A stretch of DNA of 64,000 nucleotides. Source: Peptoniphilus_B koenoeneniae. Its GTDB lineage: Bacteria; Bacillota; Clostridia; Tissierellales; Peptoniphilaceae. A model generated the notes under the pieces. It ran no database searches and had not been told where the DNA came from. It was given only the letters and a program-made list of their open reading frames with translations. Every line of letters begins with the position of its first letter. Position 1 is the first letter of the stretch. The stretch lies in contig NZ_JAUSTN010000001.1 in assembly GCF_030812875.1 (NCBI RefSeq), positions 124,001-188,000 on the forward strand, in the 5' to 3' direction. Shown here piece by piece: positions 24,667-33,598 of the stretch. Position numbers and translations under genes: made by a program.

Positions 24667-24690
24667 AACCGCTTAATTAGCGGTTCATTT
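24667..24690 (+). terminator. Hairpin after the AEC transporter gene
   Basis: AACCGCT pairs with AGCGGTT around TAATT and is followed by a moderately T-rich tail. It shares its stem sequence with the next hairpin. Confidence 0.6.
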
Positions 24691-24700
24691 ATTTTCAATA

Positions 24701-24730
24701 AAAAAATAACCGCTGATTTTGCGGTTATTT
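24701..24730 (-). terminator. Intrinsic terminator of the rho operon
   Basis: AAATAACCGC and GCGGTTATTT form a 10-bp stem overlapping the rho stop codon. The minus-strand RNA then has a U-run (A-run at 24701-24706 on the plus strand). Confidence 0.85.
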
Positions 24731-26360
24731 AAAATTCTATTTTTATGTTCTCCAAAAATTCTTTATTAGTTTTAAATTTTCCTAAATTATCTAAAAGATA
24801 CTCAGTTATTTTTAATTTTTGTTCATCGCTAGTTGCCCGTCTTATATCTATGGAAAAATCATATTCTTTTTTATTAAGCAACAATTCTTCTTTTCTCGTA
24901 CCCGATTTAAAGATATCAACGGCAGGAAATATTCTTTTTTCAGATAACATTCTATCTAAATGAATTTCCATATTTCCTGTCCCCTTAAACTCTTCATAAA
25001 TTATATCATCCATCCTTGAGCCTGTATCCACAAGAGCTGTTGCAAGTATTGTAAGGCTACCGCCCTCTTCTATATTTCTTGCCGCACCGAAAAATCTTTT
25101 TGGATTATGAAAAGACAAAGGATCAATTCCTCCAGAAAGAGTTTTTCCACTTGGTGGTGTAATGAGGTTATACGCCCTTGTAAGGCGCGTTAATGAATCG
25201 ACTAATATAACTACATCTCTTTTTAGTTCTACAAGCCTCTTAGCCCGTTCTATGACCATCTCAGCTACTTTTGTGTGGTTCCTACTAAGTTCATCAAAGG
25301 TAGAAAATACAACCTCTCCTTTTACTGATCTTTTCATATCAGTTACTTCTTCTGGTCTCTCATCAATTAAAAGAACAATTAAATCAACATCCTTGCAGTT
25401 AGTTGATATTGCACTTGCAATTTTTTTCAAGAGAGTTGTTTTTCCAGATTTAGGTTGAGATACAATTAGACCCCTCTGCCCTTTTCCTATAGGTGCTATT
25501 AAATCTATAAGCCTTGTTGCCAGTTCTTCAGGTTTTGTTTCCAAACTTATTTTTTCTTTAGGATATATTGGAGTTAAATTATCAAAGGAAGGTCTATTTA
25601 TTATATCTTTAGCTTTTAAGTCATTTACTTTATTAATGTAGATTAGAGCATTAAAATTTTCTCCATCTTTTGATGGACGTAAAATTCCTTGAATTTTATC
25701 TCCTGTCCTAAGTCTAAATTTTCTAATTTGAGATGGAGATACATATATATCATTTTCGCTGGGCAAATAATTTTCAGTTCTTAAAAATCCGTATCCATCA
25801 GGAAGTTGATCTAAAATACCTGTGACATAATTTATTTTTTCAAGTTTTTCTATTTCTTCTGTTGCATTGTCAGATAGATCTTTTGTATCAAGTTTATCTA
25901 TTTCTTCAACTTTATTAGAAATTTTATGTTTGTTTTTATGCAAATATTTTATCAAATCTTCTTTACTTAATGTGTTTGGATTTTCAAGTCCACATTCTAT
26001 TGCAAGAGTTTTTAAATCATCCATTGATAATTTTTCTAAATCATCATTTTCCCTTAGATTTTCACTCCAAGAATTGTCTGAAATTTCAAGTATTTTTATT
26101 ATTAATTCATTTTTCTTATATTTATACGGAGATGTAATTTCCAAATTTTTTGCTATGTCTCTAAGATCTGAACTATTTAAATTTTCCAATTTGTCTTTAG
26201 AATATGAAATTTTCGGTATTTGTCCATCTTCAATAAATTTTATATAGTCCTCTTTCTCATAAAACTTATTATCTATAAGACCCATAGAAAGAGCAATTTT
26301 TCTTAAATCTTCAATTGTTTTATTTGATAATAATTTTGAAGTAGAATTTTCTTTATTCAT
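24729..26360 (-). CDS. rho: Transcription termination factor Rho with triple N-terminal repeat
   Basis: 543 aa, against about 420 in typical Rho. Residues 1-145 contain three similar SAP/Rho_N-like helical units (about 13-46, 60-93 and 110-143) with repeated LxxLRxIA..L and YxKxELIxxI patterns. The cold-shock-like RNA-binding domain follows (GILDQLPDGYGFLRTENYLP, 181-200), then the hexameric ATPase: Walker A SQPKSGKTTLLKKIA, Walker B VVILVDSLTRL and the Q-/R-loop GSLTILATALVDTGSRMD. Last gene of a long leftward operon, ending in an intrinsic terminator. Confidence 0.95.
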   Translation of the reverse strand: MNKENSTSKLLSNKTIEDLRKIALSMGLIDNKFYEKEDYIKFIEDGQIPKISYSKDKLENLNSSDLRDIAKNLEITSPYKYKKNELIIKILEISDNSWSENLRENDDLEKLSMDDLKTLAIECGLENPNTLSKEDLIKYLHKNKHKISNKVEEIDKLDTKDLSDNATEEIEKLEKINYVTGILDQLPDGYGFLRTENYLPSENDIYVSPSQIRKFRLRTGDKIQGILRPSKDGENFNALIYINKVNDLKAKDIINRPSFDNLTPIYPKEKISLETKPEELATRLIDLIAPIGKGQRGLIVSQPKSGKTTLLKKIASAISTNCKDVDLIVLLIDERPEEVTDMKRSVKGEVVFSTFDELSRNHTKVAEMVIERAKRLVELKRDVVILVDSLTRLTRAYNLITPPSGKTLSGGIDPLSFHNPKRFFGAARNIEEGGSLTILATALVDTGSRMDDIIYEEFKGTGNMEIHLDRMLSEKRIFPAVDIFKSGTRKEELLLNKKEYDFSIDIRRATSDEQKLKITEYLLDNLGKFKTNKEFLENIKIEF

Positions 26361-26361
26361 A

Positions 26362-27330
26362 TTATTTTGCGTATTCTGGTTTTGTGTTTAAATTGTGAAT
26401 ACTCTTAATAAATCTTACTGTACCGCTGGGAAGTCTTGTAACAAGAGTTTCAGTTGTAGCTTTATTATCTTTTAAAAATTTAACACCTTGTAAAATTTCT
26501 CCAAAAGAAACACCTGTAGCTGAAAAAATAACATCATTACCCTTTACAAGATCATCTATATGGTAAATCTTTTCAAGGTCATTGTGAAAAGACTTACATC
26601 TTTCCATTTGTTCTTCATCAGAAGGAACAAGTTTACCTTGAAAATCTCCTCCTAAACATTTAAGAGCAGCAGCTGCAATAACTCCCTCAGGAGCTCCTCC
26701 AATACCCATAATCATATCTACTCCAGAATCTTCAAAACAAGTTTCTATAGCAGTTAAAATATCTCCATCACTTACCATTTTTATTCTTGCGCCTGTTTTT
26801 CTGATTTCTTCTACAAGTTTGTCATGTCTTTCTCTTTTTAAAACAGAAACTGTAATTTCTTCTATGTTTTTATTAAGAGCTTTTGCAACTCTTTTTATGT
26901 TGTTTTCAGTTGTATCTTCAAGATCTATACATCCTTTGGCTCCTGGACCACATGCTATTTTATCCATATAAATATCAGGAGCATGAAGTAAGCATCCTCT
27001 TGGAGCTGCAGCAAGAACTGCAATTGAGTTATTCATTCCATTTGCAATTGATGTAGTTCCATCAAGAGGATCTACTGCAATATCAATTTCATCAGAGCCA
27101 GGAACCTTAGTCCCAACTTCTTCTCCTATATAGAGCATAGGAGCTTCATCCATTTCTCCTTCCCCTATTACTACTATACCATTTACATCAACTGTATCAA
27201 AAAGCTTTCTCATAGCTTCTACTGCTGCACCATCTGCATCATTTTTCTTACCCTTACCTAACCATTGAGCAGCAGATAGAGCTGCAGCTTCAGTAGCTCT
27301 TGCTAAATTTAATGCTAAATTTCTGTTCAT
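26362..27330 (-). CDS. glpX: Class II fructose-1,6-bisphosphatase GlpX
   Basis: 322 aa, dephosphorylates fructose 1,6-bisphosphate. Metal and substrate motifs: VVIGEGEMDEAPML (53-66), VDPLDGTTSIANG (86-98) and MIMGIGGAPEGVIAAAAL. It overlaps the preceding aldolase gene (TAATG) with an AAAGGAGATTTTTA site. In B. subtilis glpX-type and transaldolase-like genes likewise sit near rho. Confidence 0.96.
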   Translation of the reverse strand: MNRNLALNLARATEAAALSAAQWLGKGKKNDADGAAVEAMRKLFDTVDVNGIVVIGEGEMDEAPMLYIGEEVGTKVPGSDEIDIAVDPLDGTTSIANGMNNSIAVLAAAPRGCLLHAPDIYMDKIACGPGAKGCIDLEDTTENNIKRVAKALNKNIEEITVSVLKRERHDKLVEEIRKTGARIKMVSDGDILTAIETCFEDSGVDMIMGIGGAPEGVIAAAALKCLGGDFQGKLVPSDEEQMERCKSFHNDLEKIYHIDDLVKGNDVIFSATGVSFGEILQGVKFLKDNKATTETLVTRLPSGTVRFIKSIHNLNTKPEYAK

Positions 27331-27986
27331 TAAAAATCTCCTTTTGTTTTAACATTACTAAAATCATTTAAAAATTTATCCAACCCATTATCAGTTAATG
27401 GATGTTTAACCATTTGTTTAAAAACCTTATAGGGAACTGTGGCAATATCACATCCTGCAAGCAGTGAATCAAGTATATTGTTAGGTGTTCTTATACTTGC
27501 AGCTATAATTTCTGTTTTTATATCATAAATTTCAAAAATCTTTGATATATTTCCTATAAGGTCTTTACTATTTACACCAATATCATCCAATCTTCCTAAA
27601 AAAGGACTTATATAAGTTGCTCCTGCTCTTGCCGCAAGAATTGCTTGAGAAACGCTGAAAACAAGAGTAACATTAGTTTTTATTCCCTTTTTAGATAAAA
27701 AGCTAACAGCCTTCAAACCTTCTTCAGTCATTGGAATTTTAATAATTACATTATCTCCTATATCTTTTAATTTCATTGCTTCATTAATCATTCCCTGACT
27801 ATCTGTTGATATTACTTCTGCAGATACAGGTCCTGAAACGATTTTTGCAATTTCTGAAATTACATCTTCAAAAACTTTACCTTCTTTAGCGATTAAAGTT
27901 GGATTTGTTGTAACTCCACTTAAAATTCCCCAAGAATTTATTTCCTTAATCTCATCTATATTTGCTGTGTCAATAAAAAATTTCAA
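27330..27986 (-). CDS. Fructose-6-phosphate aldolase / transaldolase-like protein
   Basis: 218 aa small transaldolase of the Fsa/TalC/TalI group. N-terminal MKFFIDTANIDEIKEIN and LSGVTTNPTLIAKEG, and the Schiff-base lysine in IIKIPMTEEGLKA (Lys83). Whether it acts as transaldolase or as fructose-6-phosphate aldolase cannot be decided here. It starts at TTG 27986, overlapping the ispF stop. Confidence 0.93.
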   Translation of the reverse strand: MKFFIDTANIDEIKEINSWGILSGVTTNPTLIAKEGKVFEDVISEIAKIVSGPVSAEVISTDSQGMINEAMKLKDIGDNVIIKIPMTEEGLKAVSFLSKKGIKTNVTLVFSVSQAILAARAGATYISPFLGRLDDIGVNSKDLIGNISKIFEIYDIKTEIIAASIRTPNNILDSLLAGCDIATVPYKVFKQMVKHPLTDNGLDKFLNDFSNVKTKGDF

Positions 27987-28471
27987 AACGCATCAACTAC
28001 CTTTTCATTTAATAATACTACTGCATGGCTTGCTATGCCCTCTCCTCTTCCTATATAACCAAGTTTTTCAGTTGTAGTTGCCTTTACAGATACATTGTTA
28101 ACATTCATCTCAAGGGCACTACTTATTTTACTTCTCATATCATCTATATAGGGTGCAAGTTTAGGATTCTCAGCTACTATAACAGAATCTATATTTTCAA
28201 TAAAATAACCCTTACTTTCCATTATATCTTTTACTCTATTTAAGAGTATAAAAGAATCTATATCCTTGTATTTAGGATCCGTATCAGGAAATTCATGACC
28301 TATATCATAATGTCCCAATGCACCTAAAATTGCATCCATTATAGCATGTATTAAAACATCTGCGTCAGAATGTCCTTCCAGTCCTTTTTCATATGGTATT
28401 TTTATACCTCCAAGTATAAGATTTCTACCTTCAACTAATTTGTGTACATCAATTCCAATTCCGATTTTCAT
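27983..28471 (-). CDS. ispF: 2-C-methyl-D-erythritol 2,4-cyclodiphosphate synthase IspF
   Basis: 162 aa MEP-pathway enzyme. The zinc-binding motif GIGIDVHKL near the N-terminus, LEGHSDADVLIHAIMDAILGA, and the C-terminal VSVKATTTEKLGYIGRGEGIASHA. Three bases after ispD in the transcription direction. Confidence 0.97.
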   Translation of the reverse strand: MKIGIGIDVHKLVEGRNLILGGIKIPYEKGLEGHSDADVLIHAIMDAILGALGHYDIGHEFPDTDPKYKDIDSFILLNRVKDIMESKGYFIENIDSVIVAENPKLAPYIDDMRSKISSALEMNVNNVSVKATTTEKLGYIGRGEGIASHAVVLLNEKVVDAF

Positions 28472-28473
28472 GT

Positions 28474-29184
28474 TTACTTCCTTTCTTGACTTTCTGATTT
28501 AGCAATTGCTTCTGCAATAATTAAATCTTCTTGAGTTGTAATCTTTATATTTTTATAATCACTAGGTATTATTTTAACCTTGACTCCTATTTTTTCAACA
28601 AGAGCACAATCATCAGTTGCAGTATATCCTTCTTCTTCTGCAATCTTATATGCTTTCAACAATAAATCTGTTTTAAAAACTTGAGGAGTTTGTATAGCAA
28701 AAAGCTCATCTCTTTTAGGAGTATAGTCTACATAGCTCCCATTTTTTGAAACTTTAACAGTATCTTTTACAGGTACTCCCAAAACTGAGGCTCCTGTAAA
28801 AAATACATTTTCTATTGCTTCTCTAATTTTTTCTTCACTTACAAAGGGCCTAACTCCATCATGAGTCAAAACAATGCTTGTTTCTTTAGGTATATTTTTT
28901 AAGCCATTTAAAATGGAGTCACTTCTTTCTTTTCCCCCATATACAATTTTAAAATCTTTTTTTAATTTATTTTTATTTAAAATAAAACTCAAATAAGGGA
29001 TGTCACTTTCTTTAATTAAGATTAAAATAAAATCAACATATGCACAATTATCAAATTTTTTTAAAGTATGAGCTAATATAGGCAAATCATTTATAGATAA
29101 AAATTGCTTATTTAAGCTTTTTTTCATTCTTCTACCCATACCGGCAGCTGCTATTATTGCAGTAACAAAATTTTCATTATACAT
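28474..29184 (-). CDS. ispD: 2-C-methyl-D-erythritol 4-phosphate cytidylyltransferase IspD
   Basis: 236 aa nucleotidyltransferase. CTP loop AIIAAAGMGRRMKKSLNKQF, then VLTHDGVRPFV, DTVKVSK and TPQVFKTDLLLKAY, and TDDCALVEKIG. Together with ispF here and ispH at 43-45 kb, it shows the organism makes isoprenoids by the MEP route. Confidence 0.96.
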   Translation of the reverse strand: MYNENFVTAIIAAAGMGRRMKKSLNKQFLSINDLPILAHTLKKFDNCAYVDFILILIKESDIPYLSFILNKNKLKKDFKIVYGGKERSDSILNGLKNIPKETSIVLTHDGVRPFVSEEKIREAIENVFFTGASVLGVPVKDTVKVSKNGSYVDYTPKRDELFAIQTPQVFKTDLLLKAYKIAEEEGYTATDDCALVEKIGVKVKIIPSDYKNIKITTQEDLIIAEAIAKSESQERK

Positions 29185-29194
29185 AAATTTTTAA

Positions 29195-30628
29195 TTACAC
29201 TCCCAAATCCAATGCATACTTCATAATAGTTCCTGCAATTGGGGCTGCTATTTTTCCACCATGGTCTTCTACATCTTCTAAAACAACAGCTACTGCTATT
29301 TTAGGATTTTTTGCAGGAGCAAATCCTATAAACCAGGCATAATTTTCAGTTCCTTCTGTAGATTTTTGTGCAGTACCAGTTTTACCTGCAATTTTATATC
29401 CTCTTCTATAAGCGGCAGAACCTGTCCCATTGCTTACAACACTTAACATATATTCTTTTAATTCGTTTGCTGTATCTTCAGAAATTGCTGAAGATAAAAC
29501 TTTAGGTTCTGCATTTAATAAATTTTCACCATCAGATGTATTAACTTGAGAAACTAAATAGGGCTTCATAATATTTCCGTTATTTGCTATTCCGGCCGCA
29601 ACCATACACATTTCAAGCGGAGTAGCTTGAACATTTCCCTGCCCTATTCCTGAAGAAGCAAGGTCCGTTTTAGATATATTATTATAATCAAAAATAGATT
29701 CATGAAATGGTAAATCAAATTTAAAATTTTGATTAAACATAAATTTATCTGCACTTTTTCCAAGATGTTCAGACCCCAAATCAACAGATTTTTTAACAAA
29801 ATAAGTATTTATAGAATTTACTAAAGCAGTTTTTAAATTTACATTTCCGTAAGCATTATCTTTTCCACCGGCATTTGTATAAACTCTACCATCAATTTCT
29901 TGCGTACCTTCATCTTTGTAATTTTGATCTAATTTATTTTCTATAATTGATGCAGCAGTTATCACCTTAAAAGTTGAACCAGGTGGATATTTTGTCCAAA
30001 GAGCCCTATTATATTGAGCTCCCCTATTTTGTTCTATAAGAGCCTTATTATCCTGAGCAATTGATTGAGAATTAAAATCAGGCAAAGATACCATAGCTAA
30101 TATTTCTCCAGTATTAGGTCTTATAGCAACAAGAGCACCAGCAGCTCCAGTTTCATTTAGTAAATCTCTTGCTTTTTGCTGAATGTCTGAATTTGTAGTC
30201 AGCACAACATTATTCCCTATATTTAATTGAATATCAGGGTTGAAAAAAGATTTTAAACTTTTTAAAGCTTTTGAGCTTTCTCTTCCTAATAGATATTTAT
30301 CATAACTCTTTTCAATCCCTGTCTTTCCCATGATTTTATCAGAGTAGCCAATTATGTGTGAATAAGTTATTGGATAGTTATAGTGTCTTTGATACTTACC
30401 CTCTTTTCCATCTGAATAAGCAAGGATATTTCCCTTTGAATCCAAAATTGATCCACGTAATATTTTATTTTCATCAATAGTTTCTCTCCTATTTGCAGGG
30501 TTATCAATAATTTTTTGAGCTTTAAATACAGTAAAATAACTCAAATAAACAATTAGAGATAAAAACATGCAAATAAGGCCTACTAAAACAATTATAATTT
30601 TATTTTTATCTTTTAACATTTTCCTCAC
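29195..30628 (-). CDS. Class B penicillin-binding protein (PbpA/FtsI-type transpeptidase)
   Basis: 477 aa. One N-terminal membrane span (about 9-30), a short dimerisation/pedestal domain with NRRETIDENKILRGSILDS, then the transpeptidase with Ser218 in STFK, SIN (272-274) and KTGT (416-419). It cross-links peptidoglycan together with the SEDS glycosyltransferase encoded just upstream, the usual class B PBP/SEDS partnership. GTG 30628 overlaps the rodA/ftsW stop; ATG 30619 is the alternative, with GTGAGG close by. Confidence 0.93.
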   Translation of the reverse strand: MRKMLKDKNKIIIVLVGLICMFLSLIVYLSYFTVFKAQKIIDNPANRRETIDENKILRGSILDSKGNILAYSDGKEGKYQRHYNYPITYSHIIGYSDKIMGKTGIEKSYDKYLLGRESSKALKSLKSFFNPDIQLNIGNNVVLTTNSDIQQKARDLLNETGAAGALVAIRPNTGEILAMVSLPDFNSQSIAQDNKALIEQNRGAQYNRALWTKYPPGSTFKVITAASIIENKLDQNYKDEGTQEIDGRVYTNAGGKDNAYGNVNLKTALVNSINTYFVKKSVDLGSEHLGKSADKFMFNQNFKFDLPFHESIFDYNNISKTDLASSGIGQGNVQATPLEMCMVAAGIANNGNIMKPYLVSQVNTSDGENLLNAEPKVLSSAISEDTANELKEYMLSVVSNGTGSAAYRRGYKIAGKTGTAQKSTEGTENYAWFIGFAPAKNPKIAVAVVLEDVEDHGGKIAAPIAGTIMKYALDLGV

Positions 30629-31878
30629 TCATATTTATAAGTTAAATCTTCACTTGCCACTTGTAAAATTCCAAGAGAAATAAAACTTGTAACCATAGAT
30701 GAACCACCATAGGAAACAAATGGTAAAGTTATACCAGTCATTGGAATAAATTTAATAAAACCGCCTATATTTAAAAAACTTTGAATTCCAAAAAGGCAAG
30801 CAACGCAAATTGCTAAGATTCTATAAAACAAATACTCTTGATTAAGGGCGATTTTCATTCCCCTATAAGTCAAAAGCATATTTAGCATTATTATCCCTAT
30901 ACCTATAAAAATTCCCATTTCTTCACAAATTACAGGAAAAATTGCATCACTTACGGGCACAGGAACAAGCTCAGGATATCCTCTTCCTATTCCTGATCCG
31001 AAAAACCCTCCTTCTGCTATAGCAAATAGAGATTGAACAATTTGTCTTGCATCATTATAAGGATCGGTCCAAGGATCTAACCAAACAGAAACCCTTAATC
31101 TTACATGGGAAAATTTCAAATATCCTATAGTGGCTCCAAGTAAAATTAAAAACAAATTTATAAAAAACATATTTTTATTATCTTCATAAATAAAAAGAGT
31201 TACAGTATAAATAGTTAAAAACACAACACTCATACCTAAATCTCTTTCAATAAATAAAACTCCTATAAACAAATAAGTGACAAACATAAGAAGTAAAGGA
31301 GGGTTTTTAAATTTTTTAAGATTGTTGGAATATCTGAATTTAGTATAGTAACTTGCAAGTAAAAACATCATCAAAATTTTTGCAAATTCCGATGGTTGAA
31401 TTGAAAAACTTCCAAATCTTATCCAGTTATATGCTCCCTTTTCTCTACCTCTTTTAAAAATAAGGCTATAAACTAAAGTTGAAATAAGTAATATAAAAAT
31501 TCCTATAGCATATAGCTTTGTGTAGTCATCTAAATTCTTAAAAGCTCTAAGACAAAAATAGGTAACATAAAAAGCTGTGAGTCCAACTAAAATCCATACA
31601 AGTTGTAAAAGACCCAAAGACGGATTTATCCTATAAATAGTAACAAGTCCAAGAGAAAGAAGCATGGAAACAATTAAAAATATATAATTATCTCCAGAAG
31701 ATATTTTTCCAAGAATAAAATTTGAAATGTATATAATTAAGACGAGGCCAAGAAAAAGTATACAAATATAAGTGTCTACATGTTTATTGTTCTTAAAAAA
31801 CAATAATAAAAAGGCTAAAAGTTCAAAAATAAGTAAAAGATCTCGAGGCCTTCTAAATTTAGTAATATAATTTAACAT
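30625..31878 (-). CDS. SEDS-family peptidoglycan polymerase (FtsW/RodA/SpoVE)
   Basis: 417 aa, about 10 membrane spans. SEDS motifs: WIRFGSFSIQPSEFAKILMMFLLA, a large extracellular loop with SVWLDPWTDPYNDARQIVQSLFAI, GGFFGSGIGRGYPELVPVPVSDAIFPVICEE-type loop, and the C-terminal GITLPFVSYGGSSMV. It polymerises lipid II glycan strands. FtsW versus RodA is not resolved, although its pairing with a PbpA-type gene and an FHA protein recalls actinobacterial and clostridial clusters. Confidence 0.93.
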   Translation of the reverse strand: MLNYITKFRRPRDLLLIFELLAFLLLFFKNNKHVDTYICILFLGLVLIIYISNFILGKISSGDNYIFLIVSMLLSLGLVTIYRINPSLGLLQLVWILVGLTAFYVTYFCLRAFKNLDDYTKLYAIGIFILLISTLVYSLIFKRGREKGAYNWIRFGSFSIQPSEFAKILMMFLLASYYTKFRYSNNLKKFKNPPLLLMFVTYLFIGVLFIERDLGMSVVFLTIYTVTLFIYEDNKNMFFINLFLILLGATIGYLKFSHVRLRVSVWLDPWTDPYNDARQIVQSLFAIAEGGFFGSGIGRGYPELVPVPVSDAIFPVICEEMGIFIGIGIIMLNMLLTYRGMKIALNQEYLFYRILAICVACLFGIQSFLNIGGFIKFIPMTGITLPFVSYGGSSMVTSFISLGILQVASEDLTYKYE

Positions 31879-31884
31879 TCAGAT

Positions 31885-32325
31885 CTACTGCCCCCTAGTA
31901 TCTACATAAATAAATTGGATTAAACCTATTCCGATTTTATCTCCATTTTGAAGTTCGATTATATCTTCAATTTTTTCGCCATTTAAAAAAGTTCCATTTG
32001 CAGAATTTAAATCTTCTATAAAATAAGAACCCTTATCCTCGAAAATTTGAAGATGAAATTTACTTACAAATTTATCTTTAATGCAAATTGTATTTTTAGA
32101 TGATCTTCCCATTGTCAATTTTTTATTTAGGACATAATATTCTTGCATTTTGAAATCTAAAGAATCCAATCTGTTTACAACTTTTAAATAAGCGGAATCT
32201 ATATTAGCTCCCTTTGAGCCCATAGACTTAATGTCCAAGTACATAAGCCTTATAATACTAAAAATAAAAAGATAAATTATAAGTATGAATACATATTTTA
32301 GTACTTGTGAAACTATCTCAAACAT
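31885..32325 (-). CDS. Membrane-anchored FHA-domain protein
   Basis: 146 aa. N-terminal membrane span (about 8-30) and a C-terminal FHA phosphothreonine-binding domain: LTMGRSSKNTICIKD, SKFHLQIFED, IEDLNSANGTFLNGEKI. It opens the RodA/PBP operon, suggesting it brings a phosphoprotein partner or Ser/Thr kinase signal to wall synthesis; no kinase is in the window. AAGGGGTGTTAA precedes the ATG. Confidence 0.88.
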   Translation of the reverse strand: MFEIVSQVLKYVFILIIYLFIFSIIRLMYLDIKSMGSKGANIDSAYLKVVNRLDSLDFKMQEYYVLNKKLTMGRSSKNTICIKDKFVSKFHLQIFEDKGSYFIEDLNSANGTFLNGEKIEDIIELQNGDKIGIGLIQFIYVDTRGQ

Positions 32326-32431
32326 TTAACACCCCTTAAAATTACTATTCATATATTATCACAAAACTTAAAATTGGTATAGAGTTTTACTACTTTATGG
32401 AACTTATGCTAAACTATCTATGAGGTAAAAA

Positions 32432-33043
32432 ATGATTATTAAAAAAATTGATTATGATAAAAAAGAAAAATTATATACAGTTTATTTTGAAAATAAAAAT
32501 ATAGAAGTAAGACAGGGAACTTTAATTAAATTTAATCTCTATGTGGGAAAAGAATTAGACAGAGATATGACAGAAGAATTTAAATATTTTGATCAGTATG
32601 ATACTGCAAAAAATCTTGCTCTTAGATATTTAAAAAACATGAAATCAGAATATCAGGTTCGCTTCTACTTGAAAACTAAAGATTTTGAAGAAAATATAAT
32701 AGACCAAGTTATAGATTATTTATACTCCATAAAATATTTGGACGACTTGGATTACGCAAGAGCTTACAGCTTGGATAGACAAAATATTTATAAATATGGA
32801 AAAAATAAAATTATTTTTAAATTAAGGGAAAAACAAATCCCAGAAAAATTTATAGATATTGCCCTTATGGAATTATCTGAAGATGTTGAAATAGAAAATT
32901 TAAGAAAATCCATAGCTGTAAAGAAAAAGACTTTGAAAAGTACTGACAAAAATTACTACTACAAGCTAGTAAATTCTATGTTTAATAAAGGATTTGATAT
33001 AGATTTAATAAAAAAAGTTTTAAGGGAAGATTTTGATGAATAA
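32432..33043 (+). CDS. recX: Regulatory protein RecX
   Basis: 203 aa modulator of RecA filaments. Three-helix repeats are visible: ALRYLKNMKSEYQVRFYLKTK, DYLYSIKYLDDLDYARAYS and KYGKNKIIFKLREKQIPEKFIDIAL. The N-terminus (to about 50) is an extension common in Firmicutes. GAGGTAAAAA precedes the ATG. No clear LexA box is seen in its promoter region. Confidence 0.9.
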   Translation: MIIKKIDYDKKEKLYTVYFENKNIEVRQGTLIKFNLYVGKELDRDMTEEFKYFDQYDTAKNLALRYLKNMKSEYQVRFYLKTKDFEENIIDQVIDYLYSIKYLDDLDYARAYSLDRQNIYKYGKNKIIFKLREKQIPEKFIDIALMELSEDVEIENLRKSIAVKKKTLKSTDKNYYYKLVNSMFNKGFDIDLIKKVLREDFDE

Positions 33044-33290
33044 TTATTTTGTCTACATGGTAAGATGCAGTGATGATTCAATCTATACAGGCATTACAAA
33101 TGATTTAGAAAAAAGAATGAAAATGCATAATCTAAAAAAAGGTGCAAAATACACAAGATCAAGAACTCCTGTAAAATTAATTTATTTTGAAAAATGTCTT
33201 GATAGGTCTCAAGCTTTAAAAAGAGAAATCGCCATTAAAAATTTAAAAAGAGATGAAAAAATAAAATTAGCACGTAAATTCACGTGCTAA
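33036..33290 (+). CDS. GIY-YIG (UPF0213/YhbQ-like) nuclease domain protein
   Basis: 84 aa, a stand-alone GIY-YIG domain: FVYMVRCSDDSIYTGITND, the downstream KMHNLKKGAKYTRSRTPVKL and the ALKREIAIKNLKRDEK helix. URI-type proteins bind or cut nucleic acids; the cellular role is unclear. It overlaps recX by 8 bases; ATG 33036 is used rather than the TTG just before it. Its last codons form one arm of a terminator. Confidence 0.88.
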   Translation: MNNYFVYMVRCSDDSIYTGITNDLEKRMKMHNLKKGAKYTRSRTPVKLIYFEKCLDRSQALKREIAIKNLKRDEKIKLARKFTC

Positions 33291-33292
33291 TT
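33256..33292 (-). terminator. Terminator of the two-component operon, overlapping two convergent genes
   Basis: AATTAGCACGT and ACGTGCTAATT form a perfect 11-bp stem around AAATTC. The U-rich tail is on the minus strand. The stem lies within the coding ends of both neighbours. Confidence 0.8.
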
Positions 33293-33598
33293 ACTTAATA
33301 TACCTAAAATAAGAGCCAATAATAAAGACACTATTCCGGCAGAAATAAATATAATAAAAATTAAAATATTATTTAAGCTATTTGATTCAAAAAGCCTTCC
33401 CATAACTGAAAAAATAGAAAAAAGTCCAATAAATGTAAAAACAAGACCTGGAAGATATTTTACAAATTTTAGTTTTCTTGCAATAAAATTTATTACAAGA
33501 GTTATTATAATAGCTGCAACTATTATTAAAAGTGCTATGGTCATATATTCTGAATTATTTTTTAATATATCAATTAGCTCAGTGACTAATTTGCTCAT
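33287..33598 (-). CDS. Small membrane protein of the two-component operon
   Basis: 103 aa with three predicted membrane spans (about 19-41, 50-69 and 77-103), ending in a hydrophobic tail. No family recognised. The start ATG at 33598 follows GGGAGGAAACC; the upstream methionine frame has no ribosome site. It overlaps the lipoprotein gene by 20 bases, so it is translationally linked to it and transcribed with the response regulator and kinase. Confidence 0.8.
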   Translation of the reverse strand: MSKLVTELIDILKNNSEYMTIALLIIVAAIIITLVINFIARKLKFVKYLPGLVFTFIGLFSIFSVMGRLFESNSLNNILIFIIFISAGIVSLLLALILGILSN

